Below are positions 8,152-17,036 of a stretch of DNA of 64,000 nucleotides, in pieces. The stretch's first letter is position 1; every line of letters begins with the position of its first letter. The translations under genes and the position numbers were made by a program. The notes beneath the pieces are model-generated. The model had not been told where the DNA came from. It ran no database searches and worked only from the letters and a program-made list of their open reading frames with translations. The stretch comes from Aquimonas sp. (GTDB lineage Bacteria > Pseudomonadota > Gammaproteobacteria > Xanthomonadales > Xanthomonadaceae). The stretch lies in contig JAKOMQ010000012.1 of the NCBI GenBank assembly GCA_022241605.1, positions 1-64,000 of the forward strand, written 5' to 3'.

Positions 8152-10055
8152 TGCCTCCCGAATCGCGCAGCGCGCTGCGTCTGTTGGCGCTCCTGCTGGC
8201 CAGTCTGGCGCTGGCCGGCTGCATGCCCTCCAAGCAGACCGTGCTGCGCGCCAGCGGTGAAGCCGCCAGCCGCCAGGATCGAAGCCTCGACTGCACATCG
8301 CCGCTGGACTGCGCCGAGCCTTCGCCGCTGCGCGCCGCCGCCGCCCGCGCCGTGCTGGACTCCACGCCCGAGGTGCCGCGCCATGTAGTGCTGTCGCTGG
8401 AAAGCGGCCGCGATGCGCTGCTGGCGCGCCTGCACCTGATCCGCGCCGCCCGCCGCAGCATCGAAGTGCAGAGTTTCATCTTTGCCGAGGACGATGCCGG
8501 CCACCTGCTGCTGGACGAGCTGCTGGCCGCGGCGCGACGCGGCGTGCGCGTGCGCCTGCTGCTGGACCAGCTGTTTTCGCTGGACGACGTCAGCCTGCTG
8601 GCCGGCCTGGCCCAGGCCCATGTCAACTTTGAGCTGCGCCTGTACAACCCGACCTTCGCCAAGGGCAGCACCAGCAGGCTGGAGTTCGTCGGCGGCATCC
8701 TGTGCTGCTTTACCCGCTTCAACCAGCGCATGCATAACAAGCTGCTGCTGATCGACGACCTGGTCGGCCTGACCGGCGGACGCAATATCCAGGAGCGCTA
8801 CTTCGACCTCGATGCCGGCTTCAACTACCGCGACCGCGACATCATCGTCGGCGGCCCGGCGGCCGCAGAGATGGGCGAAAGCTTCGAACAATTCTGGAGC
8901 AGCCCGCGCAGCCTCACTGCCGCCGCCCTGCGCGACGTGCGGCCGGCCTTGGCGCGTGCCCCGAGTGGCCGCGAGGTGCTGGCAGATCCACCGTGGAGTC
9001 GGCCCGAACGCATCCGGACCCTGCGCCGCGAGGCCAGTGATCCGCAGCTGCTTCAGGCACTGCTGATCGAGCCGATGCACCGGGTCGGCCGCGTCGACTT
9101 CTATTCCGACGGCCCCGACAAGCAGCTCGGCCGCATCGAGCCCGGCCGCCGCGACAGCAGCGAGCGCCTGCGTGCCTCCGTGGTCGGTGCGCGCGAGGAG
9201 ATCGTGCTGCAGACGCCCTACCTGGTGCTGAGCCGGCCGGCGCGCGACACCTTCCGCGCCCTGCGCCAGCGGCCCTCGCCGCCGCGGGTGCGGATCAGCA
9301 CCAACAGCCTGGCCAGCACCGATGCCTTCCCGGTCTATGCCCTAAGCCACAAGTACAAGCGCACCTACCTGCGCGAGTTCGGCTTCGAGATCCACGAATA
9401 CCGCCCGCATCCGGCCGATGCGCCGATCGCGCTGGAGGAGGACGAGGGCAGCGCCATCACACTGCCGCTGCGATTCCTGCGCAGCGAGTCCTCGCGCGCT
9501 TTCGGTTCGGCCACCGGCAGTCTGGGCGAGGGCGAGAGCCTGACCCCGCGGCGACGCGCGCGAGCCGGCCCGCTGCCGCTGCGCAGCCTGGGCATGCGGG
9601 TAGGCCTGCACAGCAAATCGATGGTGGTGGACGGCCGGCTCGCCATCATCGGCAGCCACAACTTCGACCCGCGCTCGGACAACCTCAACACCGAATCGGT
9701 CGTGCTGGTGCATGACCGCGGCTTCGCCGATGAGCTGCGCGAGACCCTGCTGGTGGACATGGCGCCGGAGAACGCCTGGATCGTCGCCCCGCGCGCGCGC
9801 CTGCCTTGGGTGGCCGGGCTCAACTACAGCCTCGGCAAGCTGTCCGAATGGCTGCCCCTGTTCGACGTCTGGCCCTGGCGCTACGCCACCAGCTACGAGC
9901 TGCTGCCGCACTGCGAACCGATGCCTCCCAATGCGCCCGGCTTCCTCGGTTGCCACCGCGCGGTCGGTGATTTCCCCGAGGTGGAGATCCCCTTCAAGGC
10001 CATCAACACCCGCATCCTCACCGCCTTCGGCGCCGGCCTTGCGCCGATCCTGTAG
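8151..10055 (+). CDS. Phospholipase D-type lipoprotein, cardiolipin synthase C-like
   Basis: The product is 634 residues from the ATG that overlaps the preceding stop. It starts with a lipoprotein signal (lipobox LAGC, Cys about residue 23), so it is probably anchored facing the periplasm. Two HKD half-sites are visible: HNKLLLIDDLVGLTGGRN in the first half and HSKSMVVDGRLAIIGSHNFD in the second, both with His, Lys and Asp at the expected spacing. The layout and length resemble ClsC, which makes cardiolipin from phosphatidylglycerol and phosphatidylethanolamine. ClsC itself works with YmdB, which is not encoded here. A general phospholipase or transphosphatidylase role is the safe reading. 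The insertion between the two halves is rich in Arg and Ser. Confidence 0.85.
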   Translation: MPPESRSALRLLALLLASLALAGCMPSKQTVLRASGEAASRQDRSLDCTSPLDCAEPSPLRAAAARAVLDSTPEVPRHVVLSLESGRDALLARLHLIRAARRSIEVQSFIFAEDDAGHLLLDELLAAARRGVRVRLLLDQLFSLDDVSLLAGLAQAHVNFELRLYNPTFAKGSTSRLEFVGGILCCFTRFNQRMHNKLLLIDDLVGLTGGRNIQERYFDLDAGFNYRDRDIIVGGPAAAEMGESFEQFWSSPRSLTAAALRDVRPALARAPSGREVLADPPWSRPERIRTLRREASDPQLLQALLIEPMHRVGRVDFYSDGPDKQLGRIEPGRRDSSERLRASVVGAREEIVLQTPYLVLSRPARDTFRALRQRPSPPRVRISTNSLASTDAFPVYALSHKYKRTYLREFGFEIHEYRPHPADAPIALEEDEGSAITLPLRFLRSESSRAFGSATGSLGEGESLTPRRRARAGPLPLRSLGMRVGLHSKSMVVDGRLAIIGSHNFDPRSDNLNTESVVLVHDRGFADELRETLLVDMAPENAWIVAPRARLPWVAGLNYSLGKLSEWLPLFDVWPWRYATSYELLPHCEPMPPNAPGFLGCHRAVGDFPEVEIPFKAINTRILTAFGAGLAPIL

Positions 10056-10064
10056 TCGACCCGC

Positions 10065-10445
10065 ATGAGCGAAGCCCGTATCCATCCGCAGCCGCCCGTC
10101 GAATACTGGTTTGTCGAGGGCTGCCACATCCTTGAGTGGCACAACCGCGATGACGATCCCGCGGTGTCGATTGCGCGTGCGCGGCTGGCGCCGGGGCAGA
10201 CCACGCGCTGGCACCGCCTGCAGGGCATCGTCGAGCGCTACCTGCTGCTGTCGGGCCGCGGCCGGGTCGAGGTCGAAGGCCTGCCGCCCACCGAGGTCGA
10301 AGCCGGTGCAGTAGTGGTGATCCCGCCCGGCCGCGCCCAGCGCATCCACAACAGCGGCGGCGAGGATCTGGTTTTCCTCGCCGTGTGCACGCCGCGCTTT
10401 TCCGCCAAGGCCTACGAGGACATCGAGTCGCCTGTCTCCGATTGA
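10065..10445 (+). CDS. Cupin-domain protein
   Basis: This is a 126-residue single-domain cupin. The first motif is seen in ARLAPGQTTRWHRLQGIVERYLLL and the second in VVIPPGRAQRIHNSG, which carries the second-motif His. The first motif has His and Glu in WHRLQGIVE, so a metal site is possible but only partly conserved. The start is an ATG 9 bp after the phospholipase-D stop, so the genes probably form one transcript. The substrate cannot be named. Such small cupins are often isomerases, dioxygenases or binding proteins. Confidence 0.8.
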   Translation: MSEARIHPQPPVEYWFVEGCHILEWHNRDDDPAVSIARARLAPGQTTRWHRLQGIVERYLLLSGRGRVEVEGLPPTEVEAGAVVVIPPGRAQRIHNSGGEDLVFLAVCTPRFSAKAYEDIESPVSD

Positions 10446-10532
10446 GATCCGAGACATCGGAATCACCCCGCTGCCGCCAAGCTCCGCGGCCTTTGCGCGT
10501 GAGCGCGCACCGCATCCCAAGGACCTATCTGC

Positions 10533-11618
10533 ATGAACATTCCCACTCTCTTCGCACCGTTCAAGTCCGGCGCCCTCGACCTCGCCAACCGTCTGGTGAT
10601 GGCGCCGCTGACCCGCAACCGCGCCGGCCCGGGCCAAGTGCCCACCGATGACACCGTTACGTATTACCGACAGCGCGCCAGCGCCGGCCTGATCATCACC
10701 GAGGCCAGCCAGATCTCGCCGATGGGCCAGGGCTACCTCGACACCCCCGGCATCCATTCGCCCGAGCAGATCGCCGCCTGGAAGCGCGTCACCGAGGCCG
10801 TGCATGCCGAAGGCGGGCGCATCTTCATCCAGCTCTGGCACGTCGGCCGCATCTCGCACAGTTCGCTGCTGCCGGGCGGCGCCGCGCCGGTCGCGCCGTC
10901 GGCGATCACCGCCAACAGCAAGACCTTCACCGCGGAAGGCTTCGTCGATGTCTCCGCGCCGCGCGCGATGAGCGTCGAGGACATCCAGGCCACGGTGGCG
11001 GATTACGCGCAGGCCGCGCGCAACGCGATCGAGGCCGGCTTTGACGGCGTCGAGGTGCATGCCGCCAACGGTTACCTGATCGACCAGTTCCTGCGCGAGT
11101 CCAGCAACCATCGCGAGGATGCCTACGGCGGCGGCATCGAGAATCGCACGCGCTTCCTCGCGGAAGTCATGGACGCCATAGTTGCCGCCATCGGCGCCGA
11201 GCGCGTCGGCGTGCGCTTCTCGCCGGTGTCGCCCTTCAACGACGTCAGCGACAGCAACCCGCAGGCGTTGTTCGAGCACGCCATCGAGCGCATCGACCAC
11301 CATCCGCTGGCCTACGTGCACGTGATCGAAGGCGCCACCGGCGGCGATCGCGAGATCGACCCCGGCTTCGACTTCGCCGCGCTGCGCGCGAAGTTCAAGG
11401 GCGCCTGGATGGTCAACAACGGCTACGACCACGCGCTGGCCGAGGCCCGGCTCGCCGCCGGCGCCGCCGACCTGTTCTGCCTCGGCCGCCCCTTCATCAG
11501 CAACCCCGACCTGGTACGGCGCCTGCGCGAAGGCCGCGAGCTCAACCCTCTCGACGGCTCCACCCTGTACGGCGGGGGCGCCGAGGGCTACACGGACTAT
11601 CCCTTCCTCGCGGGGTGA
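10533..11618 (+). CDS. nemA: Old-yellow-enzyme family alkene reductase
   Basis: The product is 361 residues, the usual length for NemA-type flavoproteins. The FMN TIM-barrel features are clear: MAPLTRNRAGP at the start, IFIQLWHVGR, the substrate-binding HxxN in VEVHAANGYLIDQFL, and YGGGIENRTRF. It would reduce electrophilic alkenes, nitro compounds or N-ethylmaleimide with NADPH in the cytoplasm. An AAGGA ribosome site precedes the ATG. The last 33 codons have a degenerate second copy at 17323-17428, evidence of a past duplication that included the neighbouring 43-residue gene. Downstream is a GC-rich hairpin and a convergent hydrolase gene. Confidence 0.9.
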   Translation: MNIPTLFAPFKSGALDLANRLVMAPLTRNRAGPGQVPTDDTVTYYRQRASAGLIITEASQISPMGQGYLDTPGIHSPEQIAAWKRVTEAVHAEGGRIFIQLWHVGRISHSSLLPGGAAPVAPSAITANSKTFTAEGFVDVSAPRAMSVEDIQATVADYAQAARNAIEAGFDGVEVHAANGYLIDQFLRESSNHREDAYGGGIENRTRFLAEVMDAIVAAIGAERVGVRFSPVSPFNDVSDSNPQALFEHAIERIDHHPLAYVHVIEGATGGDREIDPGFDFAALRAKFKGAWMVNNGYDHALAEARLAAGAADLFCLGRPFISNPDLVRRLREGRELNPLDGSTLYGGGAEGYTDYPFLAG

Positions 11619-11621
11619 GGC

Positions 11622-11661
11622 GGGCGTGGCCGCTGCCCCTGCGCGGGCGGCGGCCACGCCC
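11622..11661. terminator. GC-rich hairpin between convergent genes
   Basis: A perfect 12-bp inverted repeat (GGGCGTGGCCGC at 11622-11633, GCGGCCACGCCC at 11650-11661) with a 16-nt loop sits between the nemA stop and the hydrolase stop. It lacks a T-tract on either side, so it may slow transcription or protect 3' ends rather than act as a classical intrinsic terminator. Confidence 0.5.
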
Positions 11662-11667
11662 TGGCCA

Positions 11668-12933
11668 TCACGGTGATTGCTGCGCGCTGGTCTGCCGTGC
11701 GTCGCTGGGCGACTGCTCGACCATCGCATCCGCGAGTGTCTGCACCCGCTCCCCGAAAGCGGAGAAGTCCTGCGAAGGCTCGTGCGTTTCGCGTGAGCGG
11801 ATCTGTCGCACCGCCACCAGATCCGCCTTGGGTACGACCACGATGGACTGGCCGAGAGAGCCGTTCGCCTCGAAGGCTTCAACTGGACCCTTGCGGGCAT
11901 GGAAGGGCCGCCAGGGCCCGATGCCGTGCGGGGCGATCAGCTGCTGGTGCCAGCGTTCGAACCAGTTGTCGCCCAGCGCTTCCGCCAGCCCGGCGAAGAG
12001 CGCCTCCGGCGAGTCGAACTCGCGGCCGTGCAGCACGCGCAGGGCGTCCACCATATCGGTCTCCACGCCTGCACGCTCAAGCATCGCGACGCTGGACTCG
12101 TCCGCATGGAAGCGCACCCAGGCGACCCGGCGCCACCACAGCAGCCCCGACTCGGGGCTCAGGCGCGAAGGCGCCAACATTTCGTCGATAAACGCCTCAG
12201 GCACCAGCGTTCGACCTTGCCACTGCCCCCGCCCCAACACCAGCCGCCCGATCTGCGCGAGGCCGCGTGCATCGGTCGACAGCCCGGCCATCGCGTGCGG
12301 ATTGCCCTCGGCATCGCGGTACCACTCGCCGTGGCGTACGCCGAGCGGCGCCAGCAGGCGGCGTTCGATATAGCGGTCCATCGGCTCGCCCGCAGCGCGC
12401 TCAATGATTCCGGCCAGTAGATTGACTGCTTTGTTGTTGTAGGAAAAATGGGTGCCGGGGTCGTGGGTCAGCTCGGCCGCGAGGGCAAGTTTCAGCACGT
12501 CCGGCGCCGGATAGATCTCGACCGCCGGGCGCAGGATGTTCTGCAGTCCCGAGCTGTGATCCATCAGCATCCGCACCGTGATGTCCGCTTTGCGGCCCTG
12601 CTTCCATTCCGGAAAGAAGGTGTGCACGGGCTGGTCCAGCGACTCCAGGTGGCCATCGGCGAGCAGGGCGCCGATGGCCAAGGCCACCACCGACTTGGTG
12701 ACCGACATGGTTTCCAGCAGCTGCGGGCCTTCGCTCCCATAGCGCTCAAGCAGCACCTCGTCTCCACGCATGACCAGAACAGCGTCGCTGTTGGCTGCCG
12801 CTGCGCCCTCCTCGATCGCGCTCAGCGCGGCGGTGACGGCGTCTGCGCTGGCTGCCGAAGTCCAGGGGTGGAAGAGGCAGGCAGCCAAGAGCACGGCCAA
12901 CGGCCAGTGCGGCGTTTCTGGGCGAAATGGCAT
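11668..12933 (-). CDS. Exported serine hydrolase, beta-lactamase / class C fold
   Basis: The product is 421 residues with a signal peptide (hydrophobic run LAVLLAACLFHPW, then TSAASA). The active-site SxxK appears as SVTKSVVAL, the Tyr motif as FSYNNKAVNLL, and a GEWY segment follows. This places it with the penicillin-recognising, class C-like hydrolases (Beta-lactamase superfamily), which include esterases, D-aminopeptidases and carboxypeptidases. A clear HTG/KTG third motif is not obvious, so true beta-lactamase activity is not claimed. The gene separates nemA from the 43-residue/MFS pair, whereas in the degenerate copy at 17323-17564 those two are directly adjacent. It may therefore be a later insertion. 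A palindrome at 12959-12974 lies just upstream. Confidence 0.8.
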   Translation of the reverse strand: MPFRPETPHWPLAVLLAACLFHPWTSAASADAVTAALSAIEEGAAAANSDAVLVMRGDEVLLERYGSEGPQLLETMSVTKSVVALAIGALLADGHLESLDQPVHTFFPEWKQGRKADITVRMLMDHSSGLQNILRPAVEIYPAPDVLKLALAAELTHDPGTHFSYNNKAVNLLAGIIERAAGEPMDRYIERRLLAPLGVRHGEWYRDAEGNPHAMAGLSTDARGLAQIGRLVLGRGQWQGRTLVPEAFIDEMLAPSRLSPESGLLWWRRVAWVRFHADESSVAMLERAGVETDMVDALRVLHGREFDSPEALFAGLAEALGDNWFERWHQQLIAPHGIGPWRPFHARKGPVEAFEANGSLGQSIVVVPKADLVAVRQIRSRETHEPSQDFSAFGERVQTLADAMVEQSPSDARQTSAQQSP

Positions 12934-12958
12934 GGCAGCACCCTTCGGAAGACATTAT

Positions 12959-12974
12959 GATTACTAATGTAATC
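12959..12974. promoter_or_regulatory. Palindromic candidate operator upstream of the serine hydrolase
   Basis: GATTAC and GTAATC form a 6-bp inverted repeat with a 4-nt AT centre, starting 26 bp upstream of the hydrolase ATG. The patch is strikingly AT-rich in a roughly 70% G+C region, which fits a regulator site or promoter. No cognate regulator is encoded next to it, and the assignment is inference. Confidence 0.4.
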
Positions 12975-13082
12975 GATGTGGCTCGAAAGGCAAGCACCAG
13001 GAACCAGCGCCTGTCGACGCTCAAGCCCGGACCCAGCTTCCCGGTGCGCGCGCTGAACCGATGCGCGCGACGAATCCCTGAT

Positions 13083-13214
13083 TCAGGCACAGAACAAGGG
13101 CCCAAGCCCGCGCAGAAACACCTCGCTGCCGTAGCGCGCCCACAGCGCCGCACCCACCGCCAGCAGCGCCAGCGCGCCCAGCAGCAGCAAGCGCTGCAGG
13201 CTGCGGGTGCTCAT
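13083..13214 (-). CDS. 43-residue single-span membrane peptide coupled to the MFS gene
   Basis: The ATG overlaps the MFS stop as ATGA, leaving 43 codons. The peptide begins MSTRSLQR, has one membrane segment (LLLLGALALLAVGAALWA) and ends ARYGSEVFLRGLGPLFCA. I do not recognise a named family. An intact second copy at 17433-17564 shares about 30 of 43 positions, including the ARYGS-x-VFL-x-GLG tail, which implies selection on the peptide. The overlap and its retention suggest a small subunit or regulator of the transporter; this is inference. Confidence 0.75.
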   Translation of the reverse strand: MSTRSLQRLLLLGALALLAVGAALWARYGSEVFLRGLGPLFCA

Positions 13215-14443
13215 GCCGGCTGCCAGGCGCGGTGTTCGCGGGTGGCGAGGCTCAGGCCCGCCGCCAGCAGCGCGAGCGCTACCGAGGTCCACCAGATCGC
13301 GTCATAGCTGCCGCTGGCGTCGAACAGCCGGCCCGCCCACCAGGCGCCAATGAAGGCGCCCACCTGGTGGCTCAGAAACACGATGCCGTACAGGGTGGAG
13401 AGCTGGCGCAGGCCGAACATGCTGACCACGGCGCCGCTGGTCAGCGGCACCGTGCCCAGCCACAGGAATCCAAACACCGAGGCGAACACCAGCGCCGATG
13501 CGGGGCTGAGCGGGAGCCACAGGAACAGCGTGGTCGCCACCGCGCGCGCGAAGTACAGCGCCGCCAGCAGACCGGTGCGCGAGTGGCGACCGCCCCACAG
13601 CCCGAACAGCCAGCTGCCGGCGATGTTGAACAGGCCGATCAGGGCCAGCGCCCAGGCGCCCACCGTCGGGCTCAGGCCGCCGTCCACCAGATAGGCCGGC
13701 AGGTGGGTGCCGACGAAGGCGACGTGGAAGCCGCACACGAAGAAGCCGCCGTTCAACAGCCAGTAGTGCGGATGCCGCGCCGCGGCGCGCAGGGCTGGAC
13801 CCAGCGCCGGGCCTTCGATCACCGGCGCCGCTTCGCCCCGTCGTGGCCGCCCGGGCAGGCCGAAAGCGAGCGCCGCGACGAAGACAATCAGGCCGGCGAG
13901 GAGCCACAGCGTGATGCGCCAGTCAAACGCACCGATGAGACCCTGCGCCAGCGGAACCACCGCGAACTGGCCAAGCGAGCCGCCGGCGGTGACCAGGCCG
14001 AAGGCGAGGCTGCGCTGCGCCTCCGGCACCACCCGCCCCACGGCCGACAGCACCACCACGAAGGTGGTGGCGGAAAGCGCCATACCCACCATCACGCCCA
14101 GCGCCAGGCCCAGGCTGTGGGCGCCGGTGGCATTGGCCGCCAGCACCAGTCCGAAGATGTACAGCACGCTGCCGCCGATCAGGGTTGGCCGCGTGCCGAA
14201 GCGGTCCGCCGCCGCGCCAACGAAGGGCTGTACCACGCCGAACAACAGGTTCTGCAGGGCGATGGCGAATCCGAAGGCCTCGCGGCTGATGCCGAGCTCG
14301 CTGCCCACCGGTTGCATCATCAGCCCGAAGCTCTGGCGCACGCCCATGCTGAGCGTGACGATGGCTGCGGCGGCCGCCACCGCGATCAGGGCGGTGCGGG
14401 TCCAGGCGGAGTTGTCGTCAGTGGGGGAGGTGGGCAGGCCCAT
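13211..14443 (-). CDS. Major facilitator superfamily transporter
   Basis: The product is 410 residues with about 12 hydrophobic segments. The N-terminal GVRQSFGLMMQPVGSELGIS and the loop AADRFGTRPTLIGG (the MFS loop-2 signature) resemble MFS permeases related to OxlT and monocarboxylate carriers. It would sit in the inner membrane. The substrate cannot be told. The stop overlaps the ATG of the 43-residue membrane peptide, so the two are translated together. The degenerate locus near 17565-17590 seems to keep only the last few codons of a second MFS gene (ending LQPA). Confidence 0.85.
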   Translation of the reverse strand: MGLPTSPTDDNSAWTRTALIAVAAAAAIVTLSMGVRQSFGLMMQPVGSELGISREAFGFAIALQNLLFGVVQPFVGAAADRFGTRPTLIGGSVLYIFGLVLAANATGAHSLGLALGVMVGMALSATTFVVVLSAVGRVVPEAQRSLAFGLVTAGGSLGQFAVVPLAQGLIGAFDWRITLWLLAGLIVFVAALAFGLPGRPRRGEAAPVIEGPALGPALRAAARHPHYWLLNGGFFVCGFHVAFVGTHLPAYLVDGGLSPTVGAWALALIGLFNIAGSWLFGLWGGRHSRTGLLAALYFARAVATTLFLWLPLSPASALVFASVFGFLWLGTVPLTSGAVVSMFGLRQLSTLYGIVFLSHQVGAFIGAWWAGRLFDASGSYDAIWWTSVALALLAAGLSLATREHRAWQPA

Positions 14444-14554
14444 GCGACTAGGCTACGCCCGCACCGCCATGTCGGGCTCTGCGACCTTGGCAGAAGTCGG
14501 ATCGCGCCTTTGCCTGGAGCGCCTGCGGCACCCGCGGTCCGCCTGGCCGGCGGC

Positions 14555-16516
14555 TCAGTCGCTGCACTCGAAACCGTCCGCGAACACGGCTGCCGCAGTG
14601 GGATGGATCCACTGCGCGTAGAGGTGGAGATTGCCGGGTCCGGCATGGCTCTGGCCAGGCGCAAAGGCGGTGCCGGCGATGCCGTTGGGCCGGGTGCTCC
14701 AGCCTGCAAACCGATAGCCCTCGCGCACCAGATCACCGGCCGGCGCGATCAGCACGGTGCTGCTGCCGCGCACGCTGGCCGGCACGTTGCCGCCGGTGCT
14801 GCGGTTGCCGACGTAGGTGACGGTGAACTCGCCGGGATCTGCGGCCTCGAACACCGGGCTCAGGGTCAGGTGGTGGGCTGGCATGTCCAGACCAAAGGGA
14901 TTGGCCAGCGAGAGGATCGTGCCGGGCGGCAGCGGCGAGGGGCAGTCCTCGACGCAGGCCCAGCCGGCGAAGCGTTGGCCGTCGTCGGGCAGGGCGGTCA
15001 GGTTCACCGGCGTCCCCACCGCATGCGAGTCGCCGAAGATCGAACCGCCGACGAAGCGGCCACCGGCGCTGCGCGGGATGCGCAGCTGGTAGTAGCCGCT
15101 CACGGCCTCGTTGGTGGCGCCGCGGACGTAGAACGCGTCCTCGCCGATCGGTCGCGGGTTGCCGATCTGGTCGATCGTGACCCGTGCCGCCTCGGCCTCC
15201 GCGGCGCTTCCGATCAAGCCGATCCAGCCGTCTGGCCCGTCGGCCTCCGGGACCCGGATGTAGCCGAATACCGGCGTCGGTGCTTCGTGGTAGCCAGCGG
15301 CTGTGCCGCTGAGGTTGACCGGAGCGCCCTGGTAAATGTAGTCCCGCTTGAACAGCACGCTGTCGGGATTCGGGGTGACCAGCAACGCACCCCGCACGTC
15401 GACCAGCAGAGGCTGCTCCACGCGCGCGTCTCCGGTTTCAAAGCCCTGGTTGTCGCGCATGCGGGCGGATCGGCTGCCGGTAAACACGGCGCGCGGATCG
15501 GTTTCGGGGGCTTGCAGGTACAGGCGGTCGTACCAATCCACGTTTTCGAAGATCGCTGCCGTGAACGGGCGCGAGAGGGTCATGTGGTAACGCGCGCCAC
15601 CTGGCGCGTGCAGGTCGTTACCGACGGCAACCGATGGGTTCGCCAGAAAGTAGTTAAACGCCGCCAGACTGTTGATCAGGTTGCCACTGGAGTGCACGGC
15701 CCCGCCACCTGGAAATCCGCCGCTGACATTGCCTGTGAAAGTGCTGTTCGCGATGAACACCGGAACATCGGACCAGAGGCCGCCGCCAAGCTGCCGGGTC
15801 ACGTTGTTGGCGAACGTGGAGTTGTTGATGAAGACCTGGGAGTTCCCCTCGACGGCAACACCGCCACCGTTCGAATCGACCGCTTCGGTGCGGTTCTCGG
15901 CCACGGTCACGCGGTCCAGATGCAGAATGCCGAATCGTATGACCAGCCCGCCGCCTCGAAACCCCAAAAGGCCTGCAGCGTTGCGGAGGATCCGCGAGTC
16001 GCTGATGTAGACCTCGCCCTGATTGTTGTCCAGCGCACCGCCTTCGCCTTCGCTGCGACTGTGCGAGATGGTCGATTGGCTGAGCCGCAACTTGCCGAAG
16101 TTGACCAGGATCGCGCCCCCGAAGCCGTCGGTCGCCAGGGCGTTCCCGCCGCGAATTTCCAGTCTGTCGAGGTGCACATCACCGTGTTCGCGGATCTGAA
16201 AAACCCGGTGCAAGGAAGCGTCCAGATTGGGAAGGCCGGAATCGTCGAAGGCAGGCACCGGCACCGTGATCCGGTGGCCGTTGCCTTGGATCCGGAGCTG
16301 CGAATCGATCACGATCTCGGCAAGCACCACGATGTCCGAGGTGAGGTTGACGATATCGCCCGGCGCCGAGGCGTCAATGGCCGCGCGCAGCTGCGCCTCA
16401 GTCGCGGCGTTATGCATGCTTTGCGCCAACAGCGGGTGATGCACGAAGAGGAGCGCAAATAGTGTGGCAACAGAGCAGAGCGTCTGGACTCGCTTGCGCA
16501 TAACGGAGTTGAGCAT
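14555..16516 (-). CDS. Secreted parallel beta-helix protein with InlB-type C-terminal repeats
   Basis: The product is 653 residues (or 648 from the second ATG, which begins MRKRVQ). A signal peptide (LFALLFVHHPLLAQS) is followed by a region of repeated beta-helix turns at about residues 40-300, with GGAIL, GGALDNN, GGGLV, GGGVAV and GGGLWS motifs as in polymorphic membrane-protein repeats. A middle segment (about 300-480) follows. The C-terminus has two Listeria-Bacteroides (InlB B) repeat-like units, recognisable by FAGW and LYAQW. No LPxTG, autotransporter barrel or PEP-CTERM signal is seen, so the exit route is unknown. It is probably an extracellular or surface adhesin or carbohydrate-binding protein. 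No strong ribosome site lies before either ATG. Confidence 0.75.
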   Translation of the reverse strand: MLNSVMRKRVQTLCSVATLFALLFVHHPLLAQSMHNAATEAQLRAAIDASAPGDIVNLTSDIVVLAEIVIDSQLRIQGNGHRITVPVPAFDDSGLPNLDASLHRVFQIREHGDVHLDRLEIRGGNALATDGFGGAILVNFGKLRLSQSTISHSRSEGEGGALDNNQGEVYISDSRILRNAAGLLGFRGGGLVIRFGILHLDRVTVAENRTEAVDSNGGGVAVEGNSQVFINNSTFANNVTRQLGGGLWSDVPVFIANSTFTGNVSGGFPGGGAVHSSGNLINSLAAFNYFLANPSVAVGNDLHAPGGARYHMTLSRPFTAAIFENVDWYDRLYLQAPETDPRAVFTGSRSARMRDNQGFETGDARVEQPLLVDVRGALLVTPNPDSVLFKRDYIYQGAPVNLSGTAAGYHEAPTPVFGYIRVPEADGPDGWIGLIGSAAEAEAARVTIDQIGNPRPIGEDAFYVRGATNEAVSGYYQLRIPRSAGGRFVGGSIFGDSHAVGTPVNLTALPDDGQRFAGWACVEDCPSPLPPGTILSLANPFGLDMPAHHLTLSPVFEAADPGEFTVTYVGNRSTGGNVPASVRGSSTVLIAPAGDLVREGYRFAGWSTRPNGIAGTAFAPGQSHAGPGNLHLYAQWIHPTAAAVFADGFECSD

Positions 16517-17036
16517 ACGGAAGGGCCTGTGCGGATGTCGCGCGGCTGCGGAGCTGTCAGCCCACAGAAGACCGCCACGAGTGTGATTGAAACATGAGAG
16601 ACCTGTGGCCGTTACAGATGCAGCCTCATTGAATCGGTGCAGCGGATCTTCCTCCTGCGCGGTCTCGAATGCGCGGCCGCATCCAGCACTCTAAAGCGCG
16701 CGGAAACGACGCCCCTGCACCGCCCCGGGTTAGTGGCCACGCGCAAGGCGCCGGCTCTTCTTCATCTGCTGGCAGGATTCTCGTCGGCGGAGTTCCTTCA
16801 AAAATGGAGAAGCCTGCTCAGAGCATGTAAAGAAACTGAGGCGCCGTAGCGAGGGCGTCTACAGGCGGCCGCAGTAGGCGGATGGCTTGTTCACGGACTC
16901 TCAGAATGCCGCCGCTTCACGCTGAGACCCACAGCTGCATGGGCTCGATCCCCGATCGCGGCATTGCAACGGGCTAGTCGCTGTCCGCCATTCGCTACGT
17001 CCTTGGTGCTGGCTGCAGCAGCTGCCGACGACACGA
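16517..17036. other. Gene-poor interval with one dispersed repeat
   Basis: No reading frame with family character was found. The interval contains one copy of a dispersed repeat (16819-16887). It precedes the decayed LuxR-type fragment and appears to be part of a region of accumulated gene debris. Confidence 0.6.
16819..16887. repeat. Dispersed repeat, copy A
   Basis: About 69 bp, starting CAGAGC and ending GGCGGATGGCT, recur at 51009-51076. The last 46 bp match at 40 positions; the first part matches more loosely. Both copies sit between genes. It may be a remnant of a mobile or REP-like element, or of an eroded gene. Confidence 0.6.

Noticed and set aside
13232..16462. Plus-strand open frame of 1076 codons
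   Set aside because: It lies antisense to the MFS and beta-helix genes and is full of His, Gln, Arg and Ala with no domain. It is a mirror effect of codon use.
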